This document shows, piece after piece, positions 48,301-51,050 of a stretch of DNA of 64,000 nucleotides (position 1 is the stretch's first letter; each line of letters opens with the position of its first letter). The stretch is from Owenia fusiformis (taxonomy: Eukaryota > Annelida > Polychaeta > Sabellida > Oweniidae): the NCBI GenBank assembly GCA_903813345.2, contig CAIIXF020000004.1, forward strand, positions 3,365,525 to 3,429,524, written 5' to 3'. Position numbers and translations under genes: made by a program. The notes under the pieces are model-generated. The model did not search any database. It had not been told where the DNA came from and worked only from the letters and a program-made list of their open reading frames with translations.

Positions 48301-48586
48301 TGTCTCATTGGCATTCAGTTTAAATGATGCTCTGGAAGAACTTGCTTACAGAATAAATAAGGACGATGAAACAACTGAAAAAGATTTCAAGCTTTCATGC
48401 TGCATAGGAATCAAACCAGCATTAGTCGGCCCTTGGAAAGATTTTGATAATGATAGCTTGTCATCTCGCTCAACCTGTTCATCAACATCTTCATCTTCTG
48501 GTCGTAGAAGAAGAAATGAATTAGCATATGAAATAGCATTAGGAAAGCAGAACAGATCCAAACATATACCAATTATTTCTAAATGA
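5564..48586 (+). CDS. HELZ2-like: HELZ2-like helicase-RNB-helicase gene with C-terminal trypsin-like protease domain (34 exons, reconstructed)
   Basis: Exons: 5564-5601, 6892-6919, 7136-7175, 8027-8118, 8269-8454, 8750-8795, 9806-9945, 10308-10427, 10869-10920, 11169-11245, 11572-11668, 11946-12022, 12248-12395, 13944-14711, 14828-15098, 15582-15762, 16363-16580, 17021-17521, 18600-18794, 34150-34855, 35262-35349, 35988-39621, 39930-40012, 40317-40448, 41029-41169, 41338-41975, 42188-42424, 43698-43863, 44079-44252, 45165-45296, 45813-46058, 46262-46387, 46511-46727, 47290-48586. All borders are GT-AG except one GC-AG (intron 30). The lengths sum to 11,292 nt, and every junction keeps frame and restores a plausible codon. 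The order zinc fingers, helicase 1, RNB, helicase 2 is that of vertebrate HELZ2, an interferon-induced helicase/nuclease and nuclear-receptor coactivator. The protease extension is not part of the HELZ2 layout I know. The start ATG at 5564 is the first in frame after a candidate 5' UTR acceptor. Function here is inferred from the family; the joined model is mine and lacks transcript support. Confidence 0.8.
5879..6783. mobile_element. Foldback/MITE-like element in intron 1
   Basis: Arms at about 5879-6025 and 6645-6783 are imperfect inverted copies (both carry GGTTGGGTGAG or its complement and a GGTGCATT/AATGCACC block). A second direct copy of part of the left arm lies at about 6145-6275 (shared words ATATCATTCATT and TTGCAAAAGTCAGT). 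The two open frames overlapping it (5684-5944, 6386-6625) follow the repeat rather than any gene. Degenerate, non-autonomous, family unknown. Confidence 0.6.
12396..13943. repeat. Intron 13 with two short direct-repeat pairs
   Basis: A 42-base unit starting TGGTGTTGACGGACGTCAGG occurs at 13083-13124 and again at 13177-13218. It carries a 7-base self-complementary end (TTGACGG/CCGTCAA) and is GC-rich against an AT-rich background, so it is probably part of a dispersed element. A 29-base tandem duplication (ATTCGGTGGGAGAATATAAT and following bases) occupies 13432-13489. The rest shows nothing. Confidence 0.6.
13944..15762 (+). CDS. HELZ2-like gene, exons 14-16: zinc-finger region
   Basis: Residues about 381-787. 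Exon 14 (13944-14711) has repeated Cys/His clusters: ICKTCFRQNEQYPSKC, then the CCCH-like CEDVYDCPYSHSKNELEFW, then KCPYDVQRKCRTCW and CDHIGACSYLMGC. Exon 15 (14828-15098) has a classical C2H2 finger with CQMCGVSC and EEHNLSAKH. Exon 16 (15582-15762) has another CCCH-like unit with the tail CKNAHSSEELQEW. The pattern Cys...Cys-x(2-3)-(Y/A)HS-x-(N/E)EL-x-(F/E)W is characteristic of HELZ/HELZ2-type fingers and argues for RNA binding. Introns between these exons are short (116 and 483 nt). An ORF finder extends exon 14 to 14767, but that tail reads into the intron past GTATGT. Confidence 0.8.
15763..16362. other. Intron 16, nothing recognised
   Basis: AT-rich intron. There are local repeats only: the phrase CAATATTATATTTTCT appears twice near 15902-15936, and GATACGGGATC-like words appear near 16141-16163. 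No gene seen. Confidence 0.4.
16363..18794 (+). CDS. HELZ2-like gene, exons 17-19: linker and helicase 1 motif I
   Basis: Residues about 788-1092. Exon 17 (16363-16580) and exon 18 (17021-17521) encode the beta-rich domain that precedes the helicase core in this family; exon 18 ends at GTGAGT (17522). Exon 19 (18600-18794) begins with a Q-motif-like LTPQQK and holds Walker A GAFGTGKT at residues 1053-1060, followed by CTDSN, where HELZ-family helicases have motif Ia. The exon ends AG|GTGGGT in phase 2, and its codon is completed 15.4 kb downstream at 34150. Intact motif I suggests a working ATPase. Confidence 0.82.
17522..18599. other. Intron 18, nothing recognised
   Basis: Plain AT-rich intron. 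The open frame 17847-18074 is hydrophobic by composition only and has no start context or homologous motif. Confidence 0.4.
18947..20468. mobile_element. ~1.5 kb TIR element with ~160 bp internal tandem repeats
   Basis: Left end TATGTCCCCACC (18947) is the exact reverse complement of right end GGTGGGGACATA (ending 20468). The interior is built of about seven degenerate direct repeats, recognised by TCCAAAATGGC(T/C)G preceded by TTTAGGACGGAAAA and followed by CCTGAAAATTTGAAATTGAT. Anchors fall near 19035, 19184, 19275, 19421, 19581, 19745 and 19905, so the period is about 146-164 bp with one short unit. The right side ends in a GACGGACAGACAGACGG run. No coding capacity. The family is not identified; repeats of this look are frequent in marine invertebrate genomes. 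Confidence 0.7.
20516..21465. mobile_element. Decayed Tc1/mariner-type element
   Basis: The segment holds a transposase remnant and nested inverted repeats: 20690-20750 pairs with 21408-21464 (shared GGGAGAAAATAGTAAATCT), and 20768-20800 pairs with 21343-21375 (CATGCTTGG against CAAGCATG, plus ATATCATT). The outer left arm, starting at CAGGGTGGGCCAAAAAACC (20516), recurs inverted at 33690-33868 on the far side of the retrotransposon. The element is a degenerate copy and cannot be autonomous. Confidence 0.6.
21075..21244 (-). pseudogene. Tc1/mariner transposase fragment
   Basis: Translated on the minus strand this stretch gives FQQDIASYH followed by DAWPPNSPD and IWSHL. These are the second catalytic Asp region (family form FQQDNA-x-x-H), the WPPNSPDLNP motif and the LW-x-x-L region of Tc1/mariner DDE transposases. 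Only about 55 residues remain, without the first Asp region or a start, and the Asn-Pro after SPD is lost. It sits inside the inverted repeats of the surrounding element. A broken gene with no likely product. Confidence 0.7.
21466..21740. repeat. Short repeated units around an inverted CCCTAGGGATC core
   Basis: The block GGACAGCCAACCCTAGGGAT occurs once forward (21510-21529), then its complement ATCCCTAGGGTTGGCTGTCC appears twice (about 21547 and 21617). The following phrase ATTGGAGGACATTGAAAACC is also present twice, about 70 bases apart. Related sequence in the opposite orientation lies at about 33560-33690 (words GTGTCCCCAG, GACAGTTAACCCTGGGGAT). A dispersed repeat with internal hairpins; family unknown. 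Confidence 0.55.
21830..21920 (+). repeat. tRNA-like SINE head (box A and box B)
   Basis: TGGTGTAATGGTATAAGC at about 21837 resembles RNA polymerase III box A of tRNAs (TGGTGTAGTGG type), and GGTTCCAGGTTAGAATCC at 21898 resembles box B (GGTTCGAATCC). Between them a GTATTTATTA phrase is duplicated, which lengthens the spacing beyond a real tRNA. I read this as a degenerate tRNA-derived SINE rather than a functional tRNA gene. Confidence 0.5.
22515..23320. mobile_element. ~0.8 kb long inverted repeat (foldback)
   Basis: The left half and right half are imperfect inverted copies around a centre near 22930. GAATGAAATAAAATGTCT and CGAACCT-TTGGAACAAAAT at 22777-22816 pair with the complement at 23040-23092, and TTTCTCTTAAACCA at 22592 pairs with TGGTTTAAGAGAAA at 23238. 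The minus-strand open frame 22513-22887 arises within one arm and has no motif. An inverted duplication or foldback transposon in intron 19. Confidence 0.6.
23762..24190. repeat. Cluster of CACGTG-centred palindromes
   Basis: At 23805-23840 a 36-base palindrome with one mismatch is centred on TCACGTGA. At 24167-24186 the 20-base word GGTAAGTCACGTGACTTACC is a perfect palindrome. Further half-copies (GTGACTTACCCCA) lie at 23764 and 24116, and TCACGTGACC lies at 23880. The CACGTG core is the E-box of bHLH factors. Whether this is a regulatory cluster or part of a repeat family cannot be told here. Confidence 0.65.
24449..26210 (+). repeat. 5' LTR
   Basis: 1,762 bp, TG...CA ends. A TATA-like TATAAAT at 25417-25423 and a polyadenylation signal AATAAA at 25479-25484 suggest the U3/R region lies there. 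An 11-C run starts at 25202. Compared by eye with the 3' LTR, I find two substitutions and a difference in C-run length. A 66-codon frame at 24987-25187 recurs in the 3' LTR simply because the LTRs are alike; I do not call it a gene. Confidence 0.93.
26212..26229 (+). promoter_or_regulatory. Primer binding site, tRNA-Leu type
   Basis: TGGTGGCAGTGGTGGGAT begins two bases after the LTR end. It is complementary to a tRNA 3' end of the form ATCCCACCACTGCCACCA. From memory of eukaryotic tRNA sequences this fits tRNA-Leu best (whose 3' end is close to ATCCCACCGCTGCCACCA). The primer identity is an inference; the position and CCA complement are seen. Confidence 0.75.
26291..27808 (+). CDS. gag: Retrotransposon Gag
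   Basis: 505 codons from ATG 26291. The N-terminal part is acidic then Ser/Thr/Pro-rich (residues about 1-230). From about 240 to 400 comes the helical capsid-like region with the retrotransposon Gag signature WRTFKFSFD, LTCLEGDAQKVY and LRKRLKKKGESVNSLGYDILRLA. A zinc knuckle, C-x2-C-x4-H-x4-C, lies at residues 452-465 (CFYCNIQFHQVARC). The product packages RNA and forms the particle. The frame ends at TAG 27806-27808, overlapping the pol frame. An in-frame slippery heptamer lies 19 bases before the stop. Confidence 0.93.
   Translation: MADEAKVIRVDSEISMTMQKPTNSDADSVEIEEVADGDQHVTVGEHGDDNGCTITDEEVAQRLDDIQQWKAELLAEENKLLSRNVSANNTPGVSSKPSETSNRSSSLPLDQHVHGGEVSSPPVPSMPSVYSTVGAVGPIMSAHAPLVVSTPRSLLNFVTCVNTRPVNTVTNTFAAAVNRNTSQEYQRNSNPATIRDPAGPHVMSNPGLHRSHPNEIPLVQQTPLLPVSAMQPLSRKEHKVRPYNGTSSWRTFKFSFDTIADINGWDDQRRAVELLTCLEGDAQKVYEIIEPSRKLDYHYVSSCLNDLYNPNHQEEKYRNQLRKRLKKKGESVNSLGYDILRLANLGYGHLPEASRDQLALDAFKHALKTTDSQMSYHIFSKAPTTMREAIDSALQMEGYAEDTVVPIRATIAATSDTAQSSEPDQLTPSAFKDLAVRLTQFLDRKPASDKRCFYCNIQFHQVARCRIKKDDVEKGRISADHRGKRPEHLWPSSSKVSLNQNGVSQ
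27775..31392 (+). CDS. pol: Retrotransposon Pol polyprotein (protease, RT, RNase H, integrase)
   Basis: The frame is open from 27775 with no convincing start codon of its own; coding is probably reached from gag by -1 frameshifting. Residue numbers here count from TTG 27913. Aspartic protease DSGA is at 15-18. Reverse transcriptase has FCIDFR and YIDD (446-449). RNase H begins at TDAS (594-597). The integrase HHCC zinc site starts near 828 (HGAMGHMG, then CGQCTRCQ). Catalytic Asp lies in HTDQGRQF near 954 and Glu in CLERMNRTL near 990. The C-terminal tail DPVWLHSAVRRPGLSPKLQ is typical of gypsy integrases. The stop is at 31390-31392, inside the 3' LTR, so the last ten codons are LTR-encoded. 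No internal stop or frame break. Confidence 0.95.
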   Translation, partial: SFFKPERSVSIGHEALLHPEGVNTKSNIINNVNTCKPKSSKYDGLCLPVIICGETVPCLIDSGAKASIMSHDTYKTLKSPLRPILKMSPQCLRSANNGVIRTVGTAEFSMMLSDERCVQVPLIVADIESPVILGYDFLSHHSCLLDFGPGKLFIDGISLDCILESETNGGMKVCAVGSTVIPPMTETILEGRLCCYGDISGSFGVLEPPSHLDREFLVARSVIDLHSTLVPVRVANITSQPLKVMTESTIAICEPVECLEECVSPDESADCGIRAVNIEGNLPAHLQDLYDRSSIHCNKEQKVKLHNLLMKYCHVFAKDKADLGKTDLVTHSIDTGNSRPVKVPPRRLPLHKREVAYAEVDRMLKNGIIEPSTSPWSSPVVLCKKKDGTVRFCIDFRLVNDLSKKDSYPLPRIDDSLDALSGSRYFSSLDMASGYWQIPMDPTDAEKTAFSAGNGLYQFTVMPFGLCNAPATFERLMEKVLRGLHWETCLVYIDDVIVYSKTFDEHLTRLEEVLSRIHHSGMKIAPKKCNFLAEEVSFLGHQVSADGIRPNPDKVKAVKEWPVPCGVKAVRSFLGTCAYYRRFVRNFSHRAKALVRLTEKDTTFVWSPGCQSAFNDLKEALVTAPVLAYPVIGVPFIVDTDASAFGAGAVLSQVLDGDERPVAYYSHTFSRPETNYCVTRRELLAIILALKNFHHYIYGVNFKIRTDHSSLRWLINFKSPEGQMARWLEILGTYDYTIEHRPGVKHGNADGLSRIPCGPCGKCERREDRDLSVRAVTTRSAEKNWLIPVSDLKDCQRADPVLADVISWVETSTRPSREEITPCSPLHKQFWGQFDALLIEKEILSRKAKTSIDEPLIQSVLPKKLQRTAFDALHGAMGHMGITRTIERVRSRYYWPNYRADVENWCGQCTRCQAASNPNRTPKAPLKSFPAGAPGERLFVDILGPLIPTYQENKYILVLEDAFTKWPEAVPMPDITAETVAEALVRSYITRFGVPLQLHTDQGRQFEADLFQGLCSLMDIDKTRTTAMHPQSNGCLERMNRTLQLMLRKVISLHQRDWDEKLPWVLFSYRSSIHRSTGFSPARLMLGREMRLPIDLLLGPAPKGHDPVVYQSYVSEARDALWMVEEVARHNLQKSASQQKRNYDNKIVYNKYHVGDPVWLHSAVRRPGLSPKLQNKWEGPYRVRRKLSDLVFEVDNVVFEGIAVD
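27781..27787 (+). promoter_or_regulatory. Candidate -1 ribosomal frameshift site between gag and pol
   Basis: TTTAAAC, set as T-TTA-AAC in the gag frame (codons TCT TTA AAC), matches the X-XXY-YYZ rule exactly. The pol frame is -1 relative to gag and is open from 27775, so the site lies inside the 34-base overlap. I could not identify a convincing downstream stem or pseudoknot by eye. Confidence 0.75.
31362..33127 (+). repeat. 3' LTR
   Basis: 1,766 bp. The four-base excess over the 5' LTR is accounted for by the C run (15 against 11). Substitutions seen: A to C beside an A run near 31645, and T to C near 32534. A purine-rich GAGGTGGATAA just upstream (31351-31361) is the best polypurine-tract candidate. 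The LTR carries its own polyadenylation signal in the sense direction of the host gene. Confidence 0.93.
33128..34149. repeat. Right flank of the retrotransposon in intron 19
   Basis: After the ATGC duplication come about 350 bases of AT-rich DNA, then an 11-G run (33512-33522). A repeat at about 33560-33690 is related in inverted orientation to that at 21466-21740. An inverted copy of the mariner outer arm (33690-33868, ending CCACCATG) matches 20516-20700. The rest, up to the exon at 34150, shows nothing. Confidence 0.55.
34150..36200 (+). CDS. HELZ2-like gene, exons 20-22 (start): helicase 1 core
   Basis: Exon 20 (34150-34855) has motif II as ILIDEST (D1169, E1170), motif III as AGDYKQVSP and the motif IV region TVFRTD. 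Exon 21 (35262-35349) is the 29-codon piece ALLIKKILQLV and following, joined by phase 1 to exon 22 (35988 on), which opens with motif V-like REFSVILISS and then motif VI NTALSRAKKEIFVCGD. These are superfamily 1B (Upf1-like) motifs and all appear intact. DEST instead of the commoner DEAA/DEAS is a mild variant. An ORF finder starts exon 22 at 35951, but the coding part begins after TTTCAG at 35988. Confidence 0.88.
34856..35987. repeat. Introns 20-21, with a ~185 bp duplication in intron 21
   Basis: In intron 21 a segment around 35535-35680 recurs at about 35720-35850. Shared words are ACATTACCCAAATTAAA/ATATTACCCAAATTAAA, TATGAATATTCAAAA/TATGACTATTCAAAA, and GAAGCAGGGATAA. It is an old tandem or dispersed repeat. 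Intron 20 shows nothing. Confidence 0.55.
36200..39621 (+). CDS. HELZ2-like gene, exon 22 (remainder): Ser/Asp-rich linker and RNB ribonuclease domain
   Basis: After helicase 1 comes a Ser-rich linker with a duplicated SSGYSSL phrase, then a cold-shock-like region, then the RNB (RNase II/R) catalytic domain from about residue 1790. The signature FTVDPTIKNEKDDGIS gives D1805, E1811, D1813, D1814; KLAIHITDVAAYIEE and MNTLSLERGQKR follow, and the family-specific TSPIRRYLDVVSQRIL starts near residue 2118. RNase II-type enzymes use four Asp here (D201, D207, D209, D210 in E. coli RNase II); the second is Glu in this protein. The domain degrades RNA 3' to 5' in active relatives. A helical/beta tail of about 450 residues follows before the donor AT|GTACGT at 39622. 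Confidence 0.88.
39930..45296 (+). CDS. HELZ2-like gene, exons 23-30: second superfamily 1 helicase
   Basis: Residues about 2568-3136. The Q-motif region MNPSQKRAI is followed by Walker A GPPGTGKT split by intron 24 (2637-2644). Then come motif II VDEAG (D2833), motif III IGDHMQLQP and motif IV LDTQYRM at the end of exon 26. Exon 28 ends VVASQG and exon 29 continues GEWDYVILSTVRS (motif V) and NVALTRARFGLIIIG (motif VI). Exon 30 gives the usual tail (CDEMWSRLIDHYEQ). Every core motif is intact and close to Upf1/HELZ-type consensus. In exon 30 the frame reaches TAG at 45299-45301 unless a GC donor at 45297 is used, so two ends are possible. Confidence 0.88.
40449..41028. other. Intron 24, nothing recognised
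   Basis: AT-rich intron that splits the Walker A codon run of helicase 2. No repeat or gene was seen. Confidence 0.4.
42425..43697. repeat. Intron 27 with a 54-bp minisatellite (~14 copies)
   Basis: From about 42815 to 43575 a 54-base unit (GATTAGCTTGACTTTTCTGA, then ACGGGGTCTATTAGCCCCTC, then CATCGATAAAGTTC) is repeated about 14 times with few differences, such as CATCAATAAA variants and one unit with an extra T near 43030. Because 54 is a multiple of three, the minus strand stays open and yields an 18-residue repeat; I take this as a by-product. AGCCCCT and AGGGGCT-type complementarity inside the unit allows small hairpins. Confidence 0.9.
44253..45164. other. Intron 29, nothing recognised
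   Basis: AT-rich intron. A short AAGTAAGTAAGTAGTAGTAGT-like stretch near 45112-45135 is the only low-complexity feature noted. Confidence 0.4.
45813..46727 (+). CDS. HELZ2-like gene, exons 31-33: charged linker
   Basis: Exons 45813-46058, 46262-46387 and 46511-46727 encode residues about 3136-3332. The first is strongly helical and charged (KKRLQELLDKIDIEMKKCKRG and on), probably a coiled coil. The other two are hydrophilic, Lys/Asp-rich and probably disordered. They connect helicase 2 to the protease-like domain. Phases (1, 1, 1, 2) agree with neighbours on both sides. No domain signature; the support is splice logic. They are reached only if the TAG at 45299 is skipped. Confidence 0.6.
46728..47289. 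repeat. Intron 33 with degenerate direct repeats
   Basis: The phrase TTTTGTTCATATTTGATATGT recurs with changes near 46942, 47060 and 47180, and (G)CGGCCATTTTGAAAA(A)GGGCAA near 47110 also occurs in intron 30 at about 45728. These are old copies of one short repeat family. Confidence 0.5.
47290..48586 (+). CDS. HELZ2-like gene, exon 34: trypsin-like serine protease domain
   Basis: Residues about 3332-3763. After a beta-rich lead-in comes a chymotrypsin-fold pattern. CPHGTLGGLVEL precedes YAITANHVV with the candidate catalytic His (H3438, codon 47606). QYDIACIRV holds the candidate Asp (D3543, codon 47921). EHGHSGSIICV holds the candidate Ser in a G-x-S-G motif (S3633, codon 48191), followed by MIFAGWDKD, a usual post-Ser strand. 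The order His, Asp, Ser is correct. A long acidic Ser/Asp loop (about 3480-3540) separates His and Asp. The C-terminal tail is Ser-rich with SGRRRR, then basic. No signal peptide is possible at this position, so the protease would be intracellular. The fold assignment is by motif only; an inactive protease-like scaffold is possible. Confidence 0.72.
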
Positions 48587-49987
48587 TGAATTAATGAAAA
48601 CATGTTCGTTTGGGAATATTTCGTTTTTCAGGCTCAGAAATATAATAATTGTTGCCATGGCATGCAATGAGTATGCGTAGTGCCATAGAGCCTAGTGTAT
48701 GACTTTGAAAAAGTTTTGCATCTCGATATATGCACGATAGTAGTACAATGGAGAAATATAAAACATAAATATACTCTTAAAATGGATGGAGATAATGAAG
48801 CGTTGTCCTCATCAAACAATGATAAAAAGTTACCACATAAGTTTTAATCAGTTAATTGTTCGAGACCGTTGACAAAGCGTTGACTGCTGCCAAAATGCAG
48901 GATTTATGGTGGACACAAGTGGACTCGAGTCTCGCTTGTGTAAGACTCGTTATACAGTAATCTGTACATTTTGTATGATATAACAAACAATCCAGCAATC
49001 AACTAATCGATTTTCTTTTTTTTGCCATTTGATACAGAATCAATAAAGTATGAGTTAAATATGTGAAATTCCTGCATGGGAATCATTACATACAATAATT
49101 CAGTCGTTGAAACAATGTCGATAAACATTGATATTTAAGAGTTACATTACTGCTGATGTCCCATATGGTTAATATACTTTTTGTAGTGTTTATAAGAAAC
49201 ATCATATATTGATTGATAATGCATAACACTGATTCTGCTATAAAGGGGTTGTTTTGATCTCCTGAAAATCATTTTTGTAAACCTTATATTTCAATTGCTT
49301 TTAATATTGTAATGTATTTAATATTTTCTACATTTATGGAATAATTGATCGAATATATTGACACTTAAAATGAATGTATATGTACTTTACAAAGCTTTTA
49401 GCAAAATAAATTTTTATTTTTCATCACCTAAGTATTATCAATAAATCGATAATTACTCCATCTTTCATTTGACATCAAAGACAACTGCCGTTAATACGAG
49501 AAGCATCGAAGATTGTGTAACCCATAATTCAACAATATTGAGACTACGTTTTGAACTGCCCACGGCGCAAGTGTATTACATGATAATTGGGTTGTATTTC
49601 TTATGACCCCGGTGCAAGCGAATTGCGTAATATGTTAATGAGGTTTCTCCCCTAGTATCACTAAAAAGAACAATAGGCTATGCAGTCCAAATTGCATGCT
49701 CTTGTCTTTTCAACAAAAATAGCTCATCCAAGTGTACCTTCACTCAAATAATTATTTTGAGACATCACGGTTTGTTGCAATGGAACTCCTGTGCTTCATT
49801 AGCAAATAGCCGACTAGGATTTGCACCACAGGGGCTTATTCTTCTTTTTTTGTGATACCTATGTAGGTAGAAAACTTAAGGTAGAATTATGCAATTGAAT
49901 AACGCCGCGGACAGTTCAAAAAACACAGCCTCAATAAGTTTTCCCGTAGGTATCATGAAAAAGAACAATGATCAGTAGTGTAACGCG
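48587..49987. other. 3' flank of the helicase gene and left flank of the virus-like element
   Basis: A polyadenylation signal AATAAA at 49042-49047 is the first good candidate after the TGA. Between about 49550 and 49975 lie short inverted repeats: TTTTGAACTGCCCACGGCG (49550) pairs with CGCCGCGGACAGTTCAAAA (49902), and TGATACCTA-type words next to a T-rich run at 49840 pair with TAGGTATCATGAAAAAGAAC at 49949. The left terminus of the Polinton-type element should lie in this stretch, but without the right end I cannot place it. Confidence 0.45.
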
Positions 49988-49994
49988 TATAAAA
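49988..49994 (+). promoter_or_regulatory. TATA box upstream of the capsid gene cluster
   Basis: TATAAAA followed by GGGGCC, 279 bases before the minor capsid ATG. The interval contains short direct repeats of CCTACGTACGCCTACG (about 50025-50075). It is the best promoter candidate for the rightward morphogenesis genes. Confidence 0.5.
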
Positions 49995-50272
49995 GGGGCC
50001 GCATGGAGACTGGAGACTGGAACCTACGCCTACGTACGCCTACGTTAACCTCCTTACACCTACGTACGCCTACGCCCTACCCACAGGTTTAAACGTTTGA
50101 AAAACGTGATACCCTACATCCCTACACCCACGTTCCCTCCCAAGAGTATTACGTATCAAAAGGAAACGCTCTACTTGATGGAGTACACGCTTCTTTATAG
50201 TTATAAGAACTTGATCATTACCGAGCGTTGTCATTTGGAAAAAGAAACTCAATTTTCAATTTGAAAATTACC

Positions 50273-50722
50273 ATGGAGTCAGATATGTTTTTATATTTGA
50301 GTAGTAAGGACTCCACGAATATTTATCCTACAAACAAACCTGGTGATTTCATAGTTAAGCTACCAAGTTATTTGAGGTTGGAAGGAAAATGGAAAATAGG
50401 ACTTATTGATATCATGGTACCACCTCATTCTGGTAACGATTATATAAACATATTTTGTGATATAGTGAGTGAAAGTATTTGTGAAGGAAACAAGTTGCCT
50501 ATATTAAGACGGATACCTAAACATCTTACTTATAACATAGGCCTACCAACATTATATGTTGCATTAAATAGTCAGGAATTTGATCGCATCAGAATCTATA
50601 TAAAAGACAGACTTGGTAATACAGTTTCATTCGAAGATAAGACTTTATTCTGTACGTTACATTTGAAAAAAGTGGAACATGAAAGTTGTACCATACGTGG
50701 ACAATGCCGAGAAATGGCGTAA
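50273..50722 (+). CDS. Polinton/adintovirus minor capsid (penton-like) protein
   Basis: 149 codons. I choose ATG 50273 (context ACCATGG) over the in-frame 50228 because the family's N-terminus begins at this point. The opening MESDMFLYLSSKDSTNIYP, then GDFIVKLP and GKWKIGLIDIMVP, follow the pattern of Polinton minor capsid proteins: a surface-strand start, then a Trp-x-(I/V)-GL strand. These are single jelly-roll proteins thought to form capsid vertices. The usual protein is longer; here the frame stops early and overlaps the next ORF by 44 bases, so a frame change or true short form is possible. It leads the cluster minor capsid, basic protein, major capsid, protease. Confidence 0.72.
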   Translation: MESDMFLYLSSKDSTNIYPTNKPGDFIVKLPSYLRLEGKWKIGLIDIMVPPHSGNDYINIFCDIVSESICEGNKLPILRRIPKHLTYNIGLPTLYVALNSQEFDRIRIYIKDRLGNTVSFEDKTLFCTLHLKKVEHESCTIRGQCREMA

Positions 50723-51050
50723 AATCATAAGGGCTGGAAGAGAGAATAGAATCTCTACTCAAGTAGGTTTCGGGAAACATAGAGCGAGATATATTCCCAT
50801 CAGTGCCATTAAGGAACCTATTCAAGTGATATCTCCAATGCAGGCTGTCGTAGATAGAGCTAAGGCACAAATAAAACAACAGAACGAGGAGTCACGTGCT
50901 GAGAAATCGTATAAATTGAAGCAAAACCCTTCATCATCTTCAGTCACGCAGTCAATTCCGAAGAAGAAGAAAGTGACAAAAAGAAATCTTAAGAAGAATA
51001 AGAAAGCGACTTCCAAATCCAAGACACAGACAGCATGGAATTCAAATTAG
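50679..51050 (+). CDS. Small basic protein of the capsid cluster
   Basis: 123 codons, overlapping the minor capsid gene upstream and the major capsid gene downstream (16 bases). The N-terminal half is mixed (WRKIIRAGRENRI, then KHRARYIPISAIKEPI). The C-terminal half is very Lys/Ser/Thr-rich (KKKKVTKRNLKKNKK), like a DNA-condensing virion core protein. Alternatively the first part is the C-terminal continuation of the minor capsid protein after a frame change, since it begins where that ORF ends. Function is inferred from composition and place; I do not recognise a named family. Confidence 0.55.
   Translation: MKVVPYVDNAEKWRKIIRAGRENRISTQVGFGKHRARYIPISAIKEPIQVISPMQAVVDRAKAQIKQQNEESRAEKSYKLKQNPSSSSVTQSIPKKKKVTKRNLKKNKKATSKSKTQTAWNSN

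Noticed and set aside
50228-50272. Longer N-terminus for the minor capsid gene
   Set aside because: The extra 15 codons are not like the family start; ATG 50273 has a better context (ACCATGG).
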